Assembly (NCBI GenBank): GCA_017654935.2 | Contig: CM065687.1 | Span: 26,728,514-26,792,513, forward strand | Reading direction: 5' to 3' | From: Phymorhynchus buccinoides | Taxonomy: Eukaryota; Mollusca; Gastropoda; Neogastropoda; Raphitomidae | DNA length: 64,000 nt | Shown: positions 35,573-45,900 of the stretch, piece by piece | Layout: every line of letters starts with the position of its first letter | Position numbering within the stretch: position 1 is the stretch's first letter | Notes under the pieces: model-generated | What the model was told of the DNA's origin: nothing | What the model saw: the letters and a program-made list of their open reading frames with translations, nothing else | The model's database searches: none | Made by a program: the position numbers and the translations under genes

Positions 35573-35809
35573 AAAAGAAAGAAAACAGATAAACTTCTTT
35601 CGCACGTTGAAAAAAGGGTAATAAGCCTCTCCAGTCCAGGCCTACTACAACTTCTCTCAAACTCTGTGTCCGCCCCCTGTTCGTCACAGAAGAAGAACTG
35701 GGTCGACAATATTATAAATAATGGACCAACATGAACATGAATAACCTGATCCCGGCCGCCCACCAGAGGCAGAACTGGAGAATGTTGTCTGCTGCTAGGC
35801 CTACTGCCT

Positions 35810-36225
35810 ACTAAATGATAAATGTTTACAAGATTCTTCAAGGCACTGACAATACTAACAAAGGCTTGTTTCACTTGTCTAACGAAATAAGAACCCGTAA
35901 TAGTGAACTTAAGATCCTAACCAGGTACAGCAGAAATAACATTAGAAAAAACTTTTTTTCTAACAAGAGTCACCCAATATTGGAACAACCTCCCTGCACA
36001 TACTAAACTGGCCTCAGATACTAACAAATTCAAAAACCTCCTAGACAGTGATCCAAAAATTGCCCTGTTAAAGTACATCCATCATCCATGATTAGTGCAT
36101 CAAAATGGATGCTAAAAACCGCCACAGCAATTGCCAAACACTAACCAAAAGGAAGGACGCATTGAGAGGCTGCAATGCCTGGTCGTCCAAATACCTGACC
36201 TGACCTGACCTGACCTACTAATCCC
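35810..36225 (+). pseudogene. CR1-like LINE 3' fragment with (CCTGA)n tail
   Basis: Reads MINVYKILQGTDN and NNIRKNFFSNK, the conserved C-terminal segment of CR1-like LINE polyproteins, broken by a frameshift near 35985 and stops. The 3' UTR ends in a CTGACCTGACCTGACC pentamer tail at about 36196-36220, as CR1-group LINEs commonly do. Confidence 0.75.
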
Positions 36226-36640
36226 CCCAACGACCACAGCGGTCAAGGGCACGAACTTACATTATAATGTAGGTCCGTGGTCAAGGGACTAGGCCTAGCC
36301 TAGGCCTAAAGGTAAAGGCACCCGGACGTCACAGCCTCGTTCCCACTCACCGGCATCATGGAAGCTGTTCTGGCAAGATCAGTGTCGCTTTTCACCCCTC
36401 AGCTGTAAGTTTTTGCCTGTGATTTTAACTTCTACAACAAGATTAAAACATTGTTATTTTGTATTGAAAAAAATTATGCGCTGGAATTCGTCTGTGTGCG
36501 CATTTCTAAACCTTCGTAAATGATTTGATTTTGGAGGTTTCATGTTGCTTGATCTGACCTGACCTGATCTGACCTTATGTTAGGCCGAAAGTGCCCCGCT
36601 TTCTTCATCTTCTCTAGCGAGTCTAGGCTAGTACCAAAGA
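36226..36640. other. No recognisable feature
   Basis: Contains paired AGGCCTAGCC motifs and GACCTGACCTG repeats near 36548. No gene recognised. Confidence 0.4.
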
Positions 36641-36654
36641 CTGTACAGAAATGA

Positions 36655-37290
36655 ACAATTTTTTTATGTGGTTGACCAGTGGTCAGTGTCACTGACCAGT
36701 GGTCACTTTGGCCTATTTTCACTGTTTGACTGCAAATTAGTGTATTAGGAGTTCAAATGAACAAATTGTTGATCTTGGTTGACCAGTGGTCAGTGCTCCG
36801 AGTGGTGACACTGACCACTGGTCAACCACATGGGGAATAAAAAAGGCCAAAGTGACCACTGGTCAGTGACACTGACCACTGGTCAATGACATCAATTTTT
36901 TTTCATTTGAACTCCTAATACACTAATTTGCAGTCAAACAGTGAAAATAGGCCAAAGTGACCACTGGTCAGTGACACTGACCACTGGTCAACGACATCAA
37001 AATTTGTTCATTTGAACTCCTAATACACTAATTTGCAGTCAAACAGTGAAAATAGGTCAAAGTGACCACTGGTCAGTGACATTGACCACTGGTCAACCAC
37101 ATCAACAATTGTTCATTTGAACTCCTAATACACTAATTTGCAGTCAAACAGTGAAAATAGGCCAAAGTGACCACTGGTCAGTGACACTGACCACTGGTTT
37201 ACCACATAAAAAATTGTTCATATGATCTCCTAATACACTAAATAGCATTCAAACGGTAAAATTAGGCCAAAGTGACCAGTGTCAGTGGTC
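36655..37290. repeat. Satellite of TGACCACTGGTCA palindromes, ~110-bp unit
   Basis: Each unit has two 13-bp near-perfect palindromes TGACCACTGGTCA spaced by GTGACAC, then TTCATTTGAACTCCTAATAC, ACTAATTTGCAGTCAAACAG and AATAGGCCAAAG. Four units run in one direction (36850-37290) and one lies inverted at the left end (36665-36765), so the whole array can fold into a hairpin. Confidence 0.9.
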
Positions 37291-37364
37291 AGCTTGTTAT
37301 TCATTTTATTTTAATGAGAAACTGTCCCAAGAAATGAGTTTTTATAACTCCAATTTTCATTTGG

Positions 37365-37512
37365 ACAAAACGGCGATTCAAAATCGGGCGCCGTTTTGTC
37401 CAACCCACCGTTTTGTCTATAACAAAACGGCGGATCGTTTTGTCCAAATCATAATAGAAAATTTGACCAAACGGCAGTTCAAATTCCGCCGTTTTTGTCT
37501 ATAAACGGCGGT
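37365..37512. repeat. Foldback cluster of CCGTTTTGTC motifs
   Basis: GACAAAACGGCG and CGCCGTTTTGTC alternate several times, giving nested hairpins over 150 bp. Confidence 0.75.
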
Positions 37513-37519
37513 TAACCAC

Positions 37520-37935
37520 GTACTCCTTCACCTTTCTTGTACTGAACTATTACCATTTACTGTCCACCCATGCAGCTTTTCATCAATCGTTTGCTTTTGT
37601 TTATGTGGATTTTTGTCCACATATTCAGTTATTTGTATTTTTCTTCTTAAAGAAATGGATTGCCTTTTCCTCTCTGCCATTGCTGCTGAAAATAAAAGGA
37701 TGGACAGTCTCACTACCACCAACACAAAAGTACAGGCACTCATATTTTTTCTTCTGCTCAACATTTATTTTGCACAGAATACTGAAGGAAAGTATGAAAT
37801 AAAAGAAAAAATTACTCAATTAGTCTTGCAATCAAGTGCTTGTACTGTTTAGACTGTCTGTGATGCAACTGGTATGAGGTAAACTTTCCCTTTTTGGAAC
37901 GACTTCAATTTTCTCGGAACATCCTTTCAGTTCAG
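37520..37935. other. No recognisable feature
   Basis: AT-rich, with one 79-codon open stretch (37613-37852) resembling nothing I know. Confidence 0.4.
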
Positions 37936-37939
37936 GTTC

Positions 37940-38185
37940 AACTCACTTTTAAAGACACACTGACCCAACACGATTAAGTCCCTTGGTTTTTTTCTGGAGT
38001 AGCTGTGACCCACATACAAATTCCCCCAACTTCAAATTGAGGCTGCTCTTTTAAAATGTTTCGTTTTCAATTTGGGGGCATTTGTATGGGAGTCAAACCT
38101 GGTCAAAACAAGATTTTTTTCCAGCTATAAGAGGGAAAACACGTGAAACCCGTGGATTTTGACACGTGATCTGGTGGGTCTTTAA
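37940..38185 (-). repeat. Dispersed repeat B, copy 3
   Basis: Inverted relative to the copies at 18295 and 21045: TTAAAGACACACTGACCC, GTGACCCACATACAAATTCC, GAGGCTGCTCTTTTAAA and a right end GATCTGGTGGGTCTTTAA. Both ends carry TCTTTAA/TTAAAGA inverted termini. Confidence 0.8.
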
Positions 38186-38599
38186 GAAAATGTTGTTGTC
38201 AATGGTAATTCGCTTATAAGAAAATAGAACTCGCTTATAAGAAAATGAACTGCAAACCAACTCTCTTGTATGACATAATTTTCTTATATCCAAGTTTCCA
38301 TTGCGGATGGGAGAAAAAGTTTGCTTGCTTATAACCGAGTTTTCTTATCAGCAAGTTTTTTATATTCAAGTTTTTATAATAGATAAGAAAGAAGAAGTTT
38401 ATCCAGGAACATTTTTTTGCTTGATTATAAGCGAGTTTCTTATTTAAGCGGATTCGGCTGTAAGTTGAAAAACTTAGACCCTACCTTCCGTTATTTCTAG
38501 ATAGCAGAGCTTCTGTTTCTGTTTCTGTGGGTTAGTGGAAAGGGCCACTTATTGTTTTCAGACTTTATGAGTCATATGACCTCCTGACAGCAGAAAAAT

Positions 38600-39130
38600 A
38601 GTAGTAGTAGTAGTAGTAGTAAAGGGACTGGCTTCTGCCGAAGCCTCACGGCTTATAAAACGTCCCATCCACACACAAACATTATTTTAATTAGGTTGCA
38701 TTTGCATGCGAAAACCCCCCAAAATCAAACTATGATTGCAATTTCAATCATCATAATCATAAAACATTTCACAAAAATTTTCTTTTTTGTCAAGTAGATT
38801 TTTTTAAGGCGTTAGTAGATGGTGCATTTTTTAGTTCAGATGGCAGTGAGTTCCAGGAGTTAGCAACTCTGTTGCTGAAACAATGCTTATGTTTGTTAAT
38901 GTTATACCGTTGAATTTGTAGTTTCCCCCTCTAGGTTTCTAGTTGTGTTAGACAAGGATGGTGAGAAAAGAGACTCAAAACTGATATCATCTAAGTTGTG
39001 AAATAATTAGTACATTTGAATGAGGTCACCTCTTATCTGCCTTCCCTTTTGTGAATGTAAGTTTAACAATTTTAATCTATCACAGTACGTTGGATCTTTA
39101 CAACTTTTTACCTTTGAAATGAGGGGTCAT
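38600..39130 (-). pseudogene. LINE 3' fragment with structured tail and (TAC)n
   Basis: On the minus strand: RLKLLNLHSQKGRQIRGDL and later RVANSWNSLPSEL, a CR1/L2-like RT C-terminus with frame breaks. Then comes a 3' UTR ending GGGACGTTTTATAAGCCGTG, AGGCTTC, AGCCAGTCCCT and a (TAC)n tail at 38601-38621. The tail matches the SINE at 57090-57440. Confidence 0.75.
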
Positions 39131-39354
39131 TTTTTTTTTTTAAATGACGGCCAGTAATGTTGTTGCCAAAACTTTAAGCCTACATTTCAAAACAGTGAAC
39201 TACGCATGTAGCCATATGTTTGTGTGCGTGAATGTGCATGGGAGTGTGTGTATGAACAGAACAGAACTGGTAGTATTTGGTTAAGAGAGAGAAAAAAAGA
39301 CAGACACATATACAGTAACAGACAGAAGGAAAATTTGGATATGTATAAGCTTAG

Positions 39355-39480
39355 CGCACGTTCATCACGTTACTGAGTAGATGCGGAAACCCAATGCGGA
39401 AACCCGTAAATAATTAAAAGAAAGAAGGAAAATATTTTACTTATTTACGGATTACTTATGGGGTTTCCGTGTGTAATGTG
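39355..39480. mobile_element. Palindromic MITE, family C copy 2
   Basis: GCGCACGTTCATCACGTTAC-like left end, GCGGAAACCCGTAAATAA and its complement TTATTTACGGATTAC. A compact relative of 22340-22535. Confidence 0.7.
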
Positions 39481-39897
39481 TAGTGCGCTCAGCCCATGAG
39501 TTTACAGTCACACTGATGTAGAATTTGTAGATATAAGAAAACAAAGTCCATGCAAGTTTTACAAAACCCTTTTTTTGGATGACTGAATGACGTATAATGG
39601 TATGACATATCTGTAGCCTCTCTTAATAATTGGCATGCACCAGACAGGCACATCACAAGGTGTAAGCATGCCTCATTTTGAAAAAGTATGCATGAATGGT
39701 GTGGGCGCGCCAACAATCTGAAGCTCTGAGAATGTCCTATCGATAATCATCGGGACCCCTCCTCTCTCTCTCTCTCTTTCTCTCGCAGCTAGAGATTTCT
39801 ATTGACAGCATCAATAGACATTCTGTAAGAGAGAGAGGAGGGGGCCTGATTTTTTTAAAAATATGATCTTGATGGTTATTGCCATCCTAGGTTAAGG

Positions 39898-40125
39898 TTA
39901 AAGACCCCGTGACGCGCCACGGCTACGTCCCTTGTTTTTTTCTGGGTTGATGTGAACCACATACGAATTTCCCCATATTCAAAATGAGGCTGCTCTTTAA
40001 AGCTGACTTGGTGCTTTCATTTGGTACTTTATATGGGATCTGACTTGGCAAAACAAGATTTCTTCCAGTTATAATAGGGAAACACGTGAATCCCCGTGTT
40101 GGACACGTCATTGGCTCTTTATTTC
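39898..40125 (-). repeat. Dispersed repeat B, copy 4
   Basis: TTAAAGACCCCGTGACG, GAGGCTGCTCTTTAAAG, AAACACGTGAATCCCCGTG and GGCTCTTTA blocks, in the same orientation as the copy at 37940. Confidence 0.75.
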
Positions 40126-40129
40126 CATT

Positions 40130-40794
40130 TCTTCGTTCAAGTATGTAAGTTGGCAAGTGCTGTGTTAGGCCAGGCAATCTCTCTCTCTCTCTCTCTAATC
40201 TCTCTTTGTCTCTCTCATCTCTCTGAAGAATAGACATCGCCTAATCTTTTCTCCTTGTTAAATACAGTTGTTCTGGTTCTTTCTCATCTCTCCCTCTCTC
40301 TCTCTTGATCACGGACGATTGTAAGAATCAGGACAGATTGGAAGAATAGGCACCCTAAAATCTTTATCCTTGTTTTGAAATTAATACGTTTTTTTTTTCA
40401 GTGTTCAGTGTTCTCTGAGGCATCCTATAATTTATACTGTACAATAATGTTGCTATTTATTGTCCAGTGCCATCAAATAACACTTAAGCCGACACAGATT
40501 CACTCAGCAAGTGGTATATGGAGTGAGTGAGGTGAGAGAACGAGACTTAATATATATAGGTTTGTACTTGTTCTTAACTGTTACACTTGTACAGGTTCAA
40601 GCAAGGCATGGCAACCTTGAAAGACAGTGAGTTTTTTTTTTTGGTTTGTCAATAATACTTTAAAATTGTTTTTTTTCATCATTGCCATTTATAGAGCTTT
40701 TTTGCTGTTCAAAATCATGTTTTACTTACAGTACAACAAAGTTGAGTGTGGTTGGGGATGATCTTTTTAGATCTTGTATCTCTCTCAACACACA
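40130..40794. other. Contig end, CT tracts, no gene
   Basis: CT tracts near 40177 and 40290. The contig stops at a CACACA start of another microsatellite. Confidence 0.5.
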
Positions 40795-41294
40795 NNNNNN
40801 NNNNNNNNNNNNNNNNNNNNNNNNNNNNNNNNNNNNNNNNNNNNNNNNNNNNNNNNNNNNNNNNNNNNNNNNNNNNNNNNNNNNNNNNNNNNNNNNNNNN
40901 NNNNNNNNNNNNNNNNNNNNNNNNNNNNNNNNNNNNNNNNNNNNNNNNNNNNNNNNNNNNNNNNNNNNNNNNNNNNNNNNNNNNNNNNNNNNNNNNNNNN
41001 NNNNNNNNNNNNNNNNNNNNNNNNNNNNNNNNNNNNNNNNNNNNNNNNNNNNNNNNNNNNNNNNNNNNNNNNNNNNNNNNNNNNNNNNNNNNNNNNNNNN
41101 NNNNNNNNNNNNNNNNNNNNNNNNNNNNNNNNNNNNNNNNNNNNNNNNNNNNNNNNNNNNNNNNNNNNNNNNNNNNNNNNNNNNNNNNNNNNNNNNNNNN
41201 NNNNNNNNNNNNNNNNNNNNNNNNNNNNNNNNNNNNNNNNNNNNNNNNNNNNNNNNNNNNNNNNNNNNNNNNNNNNNNNNNNNNNNNNNNNNNN
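40795..41294. other. Assembly gap, 500 N
   Basis: Second fixed-size 500-N placeholder. A CA microsatellite is on its left and a TTAA element 24 bp to its right. Adjacency of the flanks is not supported by sequence. Confidence 0.98.
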
Positions 41295-41318
41295 TGTAAA
41301 AGATGATGGAGGGTCCAT

Positions 41319-41853
41319 TTAACCCAATGACTCCCAACCATTCGAACCGGGAATCGATCCCAGTTCCCAAGAGATGGGAATTAACTCCGAACGTCACACC
41401 AAATATTTTCATTAAAAAAATCACCCAGAATAAAGTCTAACTCACATTTCATTTCTGAAAGATGCACATTGAATAGCAATGATGATATTATTATTCCAAA
41501 GCTAACACACTGTCACACAACAAACCATGAATTGGAATTTTAAAAATCCATAATGGCGCTCCGAGCATCGCGCCAAGTCAATACTGCGTCACGTCATGTG
41601 GAAAGAAGAAAAAAATTTGGTGTCACTTCGAAAAATCCGTTCAAAAAGACTAGTGGGTGCTTTCCCTTGCTGTAAGAACCAAAAACGGACCAGCGAGAGT
41701 CAGGAACAGGAAGAACTAACTTAGTATATTGCATTGCGGGTAGGGAGAAAGTGAAAATGAACGTACTAGACCTGGCGTTCAGCGGGCTCATACGGGATGC
41801 ATGAGTTGACAAAATTCGGTCGAATTTGGCGTCTGTGTCCTAGAGAGGGTTAA
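41319..41853 (+). mobile_element. TTAA element E, copy 1 (535 bp)
   Basis: Begins TTAACCCAATGACT and ends AGAGAGGGTTAA. The same sequence lies inverted at 42039-42574 with almost the same length. TTAA followed by CCC at both ends fits the TTAA target and CCY ends of piggyBac-type elements. No transposase, so non-autonomous. Confidence 0.75.
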
Positions 41854-42038
41854 TGATCACATCCTCTCATAAATCCTCTCTTGGGGGATGGATCATCTGT
41901 GTCTATACTACTTACCACCACCAAGAAATTTGTTCCTGGATCCTTTGTTGCTTTGATGGTAGGCCCCTAATTGGACAACATTTTCTCACATAATTTATTC
42001 AGTCACATGTAATCGATCCTTTGGTAAATTGAAATAGT

Positions 42039-42574
42039 TTAACCCTCTCAAGACTGCAGAACCGAAATCCGCCTGATTTTTTTCCCTTCCCTGGTGCCCG
42101 ATGACGCCGATTGCGCCCGCTGAACGCCAGGTCTAGTAGTTTCACTTTCTCCCTACCCACAATGCAATATACCAGGTTAGTTCTTCCTGTTCCTGACACT
42201 CACTGATCCGTTTTTGGTCTTTACAGCAAGGGAAAGCACCCAATAGTCTTTTTGAACAGATTTTTCGAAGTGACCCCAAATGTTTTTCTTCTTTCCACGT
42301 GACGTGTGCAGTATTGACTCGGCGCGATGCTCGGAGCGCCATTACAGATTTTTTCTTCTAATTCATGGTTTGTTGTGTGACATTGTGTAAGCTTTCGAAT
42401 GAAAATATCATCATTACTATTCAATATGCATCTTTCAGAAATGAAATGTGAGTTAGACTGTGTTCTGGGTGATTTTTTTAATGAAAAGATTTGGTGTGAC
42501 GTTCGGAGTTAATGCCCTTGTCTCAGGGACTGGGATCGATTCTCGGTTCAAATGGTCAGTAGTCATTGGGTTAA
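42039..42574 (-). mobile_element. TTAA element E, copy 2 (536 bp), inverted
   Basis: Begins TTAACCCTCTCAAGACTG and ends AGTCATTGGGTTAA, the reverse complement of copy 1 throughout (shared CATGGTTTGTTGTGTGACA, GGAGCGCCATTA and GTGCCC-type blocks). The two copies flank about 185 bp. Confidence 0.75.
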
Positions 42575-42804
42575 TGGACCAGTGAGCATGTGTAATTGAT
42601 GATGGTCTTGAGGCCATAGGAAAGTTTTGACAGTCTGGTGAGTAGAGGTTACTTTTAGTGGATGAGTAGATGCAGATGTACCTTCTGGTTGCACACTTTG
42701 GTCTTTGGTACTTTATGGTCACAGAGGCGTATCTGTGAAATTCAGGTTGCTCCCACCTGGAGAGATGAGCTGCCCAAAGAGCATAATTATGCATTGTTTC
42801 ACAG

Positions 42805-42922
42805 GTGTTTGGGGACAAAGCAGCAGTGAACCACCTGTCTCTGAACATGTACGAAGGGCAGATCACCGTGCTGCTGGGACACAACGGGGCTGGGAAGACC
42901 ACCACCATGTCCATGCTGACAG
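42805..42922 (+). CDS. ABCA3-like: ABCA exon 1 of block: NBD1 Walker A
   Basis: Encodes [19 protein letters not shown] then [20 protein letters not shown], the P-loop of NBD1 with the usual A-loop region before it. TTTCACAG|GTG acceptor, ACAG|GTGAAC donor, ends in phase 1. No earlier exon is visible on the 1.5 kb of this contig upstream. Confidence 0.96.
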
Positions 42923-45900
42923 GTGAACTCTTCGTCTGTCTGTCTGTCTGTCTGCCTAGCTGTCCTTTGGCCTGTGCATGTCTTTCTGTCTGTTTATAAC
43001 ACTCGCATATATAAAGGGGCAAGAGACACTTTTTAGCATATTTTTTTTATGTTGATAGGTTGAACCTTTATCAGTTTGCCTGTCTTGCCTGTCAGTTTGT
43101 CTAAATGTGTTTCTTTAGCTGTATGTCTGTATATCTATTTGTCTATTCTCAAAATTATGTGACAAGGCATCGACAGTCATGTTAATGTTTGCAAGTAAAC
43201 CCACTGTCTGTCTTTTCTGTCTTTTGCGGGTACAGTATATGTGTATATTCCTGTGCTTGTGGTTGCTCATCTTTCTGTTTTTCTGTCTGTTCTGTAATTA
43301 ACATTCTGTAAAGGACATAACCATGACAATGTTTATACTAACCTTTTTGCTACAGCATATGTTTCCTTATTTCATCCATAAACTCTGTCCCTAACCTCTA
43401 GCACACTTAAACTATGTTGCCCTGGGGTGTGTTTTTTAAACGCAACAAAACAAATGTGACAAATGTTAGCTCTTTCCTGATCATCATCTTTGAGTTGTTT
43501 TACTGTTTTAAAGGAAGTCAAAAGTCTGGGTAAGTCATGCAGAATATGAACTATTCTTAGCGCATATATATTTTGCATCATCCCATATTCTTTTTAAACA
43601 GTGTGCAATACTGGAAGGAAAATGAAAAAAAAGAGTCCAGCTTTTCCTGACATGGCAATGGCAAAACTAAGACTTGTGCATGCAGGTTTTATTCCACCCA
43701 CTTCCGGTACTGCCTTCATCAACGACCTTTGCATTCGCACCAACTTGAAGACGATCAGACAAACTCTGGGCCTCTGTCCTCAACATGACATTCTGTTTGG
43801 GAGTTTGACTGTGGAGGAACATCTGACCTTCTTTGCGACGGTTTGTGTTTCAGGATGGATAAATATACAAAAGAATACAAAACGGTGCAATGTGATTAAA
43901 AACTATGCAATACGATACCATGCAAACTGGCACAATTTAGTACAATGCAATGAAGCACAATCAAAAAACTCAGTACAGCACAGACTGTAATTGTAGAGCA
44001 ATGTGCCGTATAAGTGCACAGCAAAATGCATTGCAACACAGCACAGTGCAGCACAACAGAGAACATTGTGACACAGCCCTACGCAATGCAGACAATGCAA
44101 CGTGAAGCACTGCATTACAATGCAATGCAGGACAAGACATTATCATATGTTCCTACCACATGAACATGACTGCGTCTCGGAAGGTTGGAATGTTTATTGA
44201 TAATGGTAAGTCTAAGTGATAGAAACACCTAAAAGACATTGCAGTTGCTATTGATGAGTTCAACGATGATCACTGATTCACTATGACTATGACAATAACT
44301 AAGATTACTGAAGTGCTAATGATGATTTTGATGAGGATGATAATGATGACTCTTTATTACAGCTGAAGGGTTGCCCAAAACATGAAGTGAAATCAGAGGT
44401 GGACCAAATGATCATAGAGGTTGGCTTGGCAGAGAAGAGGAAGAAAGCTGCCAAGACTCTGTCTGGAGGACAGAAGAGAAAGCTGTCTGTGGGCATCGCC
44501 CTCATTGCTGGGTCAAAGGTCAGTACATATCACAGAAAACTCACTATCCATTGCCTAGATTCCTGCATCATAATTTAGTTCAAGGGCAGTTGTGAATTAA
44601 TCGAATGCATTCATTTAAAAACAAAAAACAAAAAAAACGTAGCTTTACAGCAAATTTGTAACACATGTAGTAGTTCAAAATTGAACCTGGAGTACTAATC
44701 GTAAGGCGCCAAACTCATGATTGTGCAGTTTTTAGTAGACTAATGGAAAAAGAGTATCCGGAAGAGAATGTCATAAAACTGACTTTGGGATTTTGTTGAA
44801 CCTGTTGATTATATATTTTATAATATGGCAGTTATTGAAATTTATGTACACTACATTGATTTAAATTTCGTTTTATATTTATATTTTTTTTATTCATTTG
44901 TCTGATTTCTTTGAAATTTACAGTAAAGTTCCAGGACTAAGTTCCTTTGCAAAGTTTGCAATTATTGGTAAATCAATTAACCTTGATCATCATCAGGTCA
45001 TCATGTTGGATGAGCCCACAGCGGGCATGGACCCAGCTGCCAGACGGCAGACATGGGAGATACTGCAGCGGCACCGGGCAGGGCGGACCATTCTGCTGAC
45101 CACCCACTTCATGGACGAGGCTGACCTGCTGGGGGACAGGATCGCCATCATGGCGCAAGGCGTGGTCAAGTGCAGCGGGACAACCATGTTCCTGAAGAAG
45201 CTCTATGGTCAGTGGACTGGGCTGTAGTGTATTGAGTTGTGTTGTATTGACCTGCTGGGGACAGGATCGCCATCATGGCACAAGGCGTGGTCAAGTGCAG
45301 CGGAACACCCATGTTCCTGAAGAAGCTCTATGGTCAGTGGACTGGGCTGTAGTGTGTCGTGTTGTATTGACCTGCTGGGGACAGGATCGCCATCATGGCA
45401 CAAGGCGTGGTCAAGTGCAGCGGGACACCCATGTTCCTGAAGAAGCTCTATGGTCAGTGGACTGGGCTGTAGTGTATTGAGTTGTGTTGCATTGACCTGC
45501 TAGGGACAGGGTCACCATCATGGCACAAGGCGTGGTCAAGTGCAGCGGGACACCCATGTTCCTGAAGAAGCTCTATGGTCAGTGGACTGGGTTATACTGT
45601 ATAGAGTTTTGTTGTTTTGTTTTGTGTTGTGTTTAATATGTCGTTCTTATGCATGTTATTTTACCTTCTTTTTTTTTCTTTCTTTTTTTTTTTCTTCTCC
45701 CCAAAATGTTTGCATGCTGTCTAAAATCACGATCTATGTGAAAAGACATTAAATTAAAGATTAATTCATTCATTCTTTTGTGTTGTGATGTTTTGTTTTG
45801 TATTGTATTGACCTGCTGGGGTCAGGGTTGCACTGTGTGGTCAAGCGCTGTGGTACCTCCTTGTTCGCGAAGAAACTGTATGGTCAGTGAGTGGACCGAT

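Noticed and set aside
41335..41365. tRNA gene suggested by TTCGAACC / ATCGATCCC
   Set aside because: No A box, no acceptor stem, and the same words occur in the inverted TTAA element copy.
45248..45890. Extra NBD1 exons
   Set aside because: Same reasoning: no acceptors, and copies 2-4 lack one G so are out of frame.
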